Below the pieces are notes generated by a model. That model saw only the letters and a list, made by a program, of their open reading frames with translations. It did not search any database and was not told where the DNA came from. DNA of 64,000 nucleotides. Source: Mycosphaerella arachidis. Its lineage: Eukaryota > Ascomycota > Dothideomycetes > Mycosphaerellales > Mycosphaerellaceae. Shown here piece after piece: positions 63,016 to 64,000 of this stretch (position 1 is its first letter; each line of letters starts with the position of its first letter). A program made the translations under genes and the position numbers. The DNA is taken from the NCBI GenBank assembly GCA_001297265.1, contig LIHB01000081.1, positions 60,329 to 124,328 on the forward strand, read 5' to 3'.

Positions 63016-64000
63016 GTCGTGCAGAGTCTCGGCATAAGCGGCGTGGTAGTGGTACGGGCTGACATTCGGGAAGCGGGAGTGGTGTTATCGAGAAGACATG
63101 GATGTGTGGGACAGACAAGGAAGCATTGGAAAGAGAGAGGAGAAGTACTGTACTGTACTTGCTGCCAATTTGCGTCAACGATTACACTCTGGGATGTGTG
63201 GATCAGCCAGCTTCATGGATGTGGTGACGGCGGTAGCGACGAACGGAGCGTTGGATCATGCTCCTCTGCCCGCCCTCAACGGGGAAAGGTCAACCACTGA
63301 CACATGCTCAGCCAAAGAAAGCGCTGCGATGACGACAGCCAATCTTGCTTATCCTGGCTGGACGGTGTGAAAGAAGGAAGCGAGACATTCTGAATTGCAT
63401 ATGCCACAGGTGGGTCGAGGACGGCGTGCATCTCAATTGTGCCGAACAACGCCATAATGATTAGATGACGAGGAGAGAGGGGAAGGAGGAGGAGGAGGAG
63501 GAAAGCGTTGTCCAGAAACACCAAGGTGACGCGAAGGAACACAACATATATTAGAGAGTTCGTGGTCGTTGCCAATGCTCAGTAGTACGGTACCCGTCTA
63601 ACTAAATATTAGGCGAGGGCCCGTCGAATTTTGCTTCGAAGTTATCCGTGAAAACTCACACAAGCCTAAGGCACGATTGGTGCTGCTATATACTCGTGCG
63701 ACCAGGCTACGAGGGCTACTCTGACTCGCGAGCTCCCGGTTTGGAGCTGTCTCCACAGCTACACCAGTCAAGAAGTCCTGTGAAACTAGGGGAGATGGAA
63801 GCTTGGAACTAGGGTATTAAGTCTGGAAATCAGGGTATAGAAAACCATGTTTTTTTTTTCAAGTAGTAGTACCCTTAAGGTGCTTATATAAGTCTTCTTT
63901 TGATAAGAGGCCCTTAATCCCTATAATTTAGGTACCTAATCTCATTTCCTAAGGACAAGTAATTACTATACTTAATTAGGTTATGTTACCCTTAAAACCT
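63016..64000. other. Lipase upstream region ending in AT-rich sequence
   Basis: About 1 kb upstream of the lipase ATG. CT-rich and GAGGAGG runs occur at 63470-63500. From about 63790 to the window end the sequence becomes AT-rich (poly-T at 63848, TTAAGG, TAATTAGG words) with no open frame, similar in composition to the island at 15060-15475; it may be the edge of a degraded repeat. Confidence 0.5.

Overview
This is a window of a filamentous ascomycete (Pezizomycotina) nuclear genome; a Dothideomycete is my best guess, but that rank is an inference. The evidence is: compact genes with introns of about 46-132 nt carrying GT..AG ends and CTRAC-type branch points; core eukaryotic genes (Pom1-type DYRK kinase, Dis3/Rrp44, epsilon-COP, Sec10, Use1, RanGAP/Rna1, Alg6, Cox17, an Nsr1/nucleolin protein); fungus-specific families (bZIP-ankyrin regulator, secreted cysteine-rich protein, S28 peptidase, P450); and AT-rich islands and transition-type nonsense codons resembling repeat-induced point mutation. 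I see no bacterial, viral or plasmid genes, no CRISPR array and no complete transposon.

Layout. 1.2-14.1 kb is a housekeeping block: a CECR5-type HAD phosphatase, the large Pom1-like kinase (minus strand), a small conserved protein sharing a 108 bp divergent promoter with a YGR210C-type GTPase, a proline-rich protein, and epsilon-COP. 14.1-16.5 kb is non-coding with an AT-rich island. 16.5-31.8 kb holds Dis3, a mitochondrial-type protein, a ToxE-like bZIP/ankyrin gene rebuilt from three small exons, nucleolin (with four copies of a 9-mer upstream), ALG6, COX17 (two small exons) and RNA1. 31.8-34.5 kb has no gene but carries the most unusual structure here: nine degenerate ~265 bp tandem units, each with a pair of inverted arms. 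34.5-36.3 kb is a secreted S28 peptidase. 36.8-37.8 kb has two internally deleted Tc1/mariner-type elements of one family. 38.2-42.1 kb encodes two membrane-traffic proteins, Sec10 and Use1.

From 42 to 60 kb the window changes character: two decayed paralogous F-box-like genes, a six-cysteine secreted protein, a Dabb-fold protein, a seven-exon P450 with a GC-AG intron, a secreted NTF2-like protein, a broken 5'-nucleotidase, an NmrA-like relic, an ankyrin remnant and long empty stretches. This is accessory, turning-over sequence. The last part returns to a conserved gene, a membrane-anchored steryl-ester-type lipase (60.5-63.0 kb), and ends in AT-rich sequence.

The genes do not form one pathway. 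Functional groupings are secretory traffic (epsilon-COP, Sec10, Use1, Alg6), RNA and nucleolar work (Dis3, nucleolin), nucleocytoplasmic transport (Rna1) and mitochondria (Cox17, possibly two others). All splice models were built by hand from splice signals, frame continuity and family conservation; none has transcript support.
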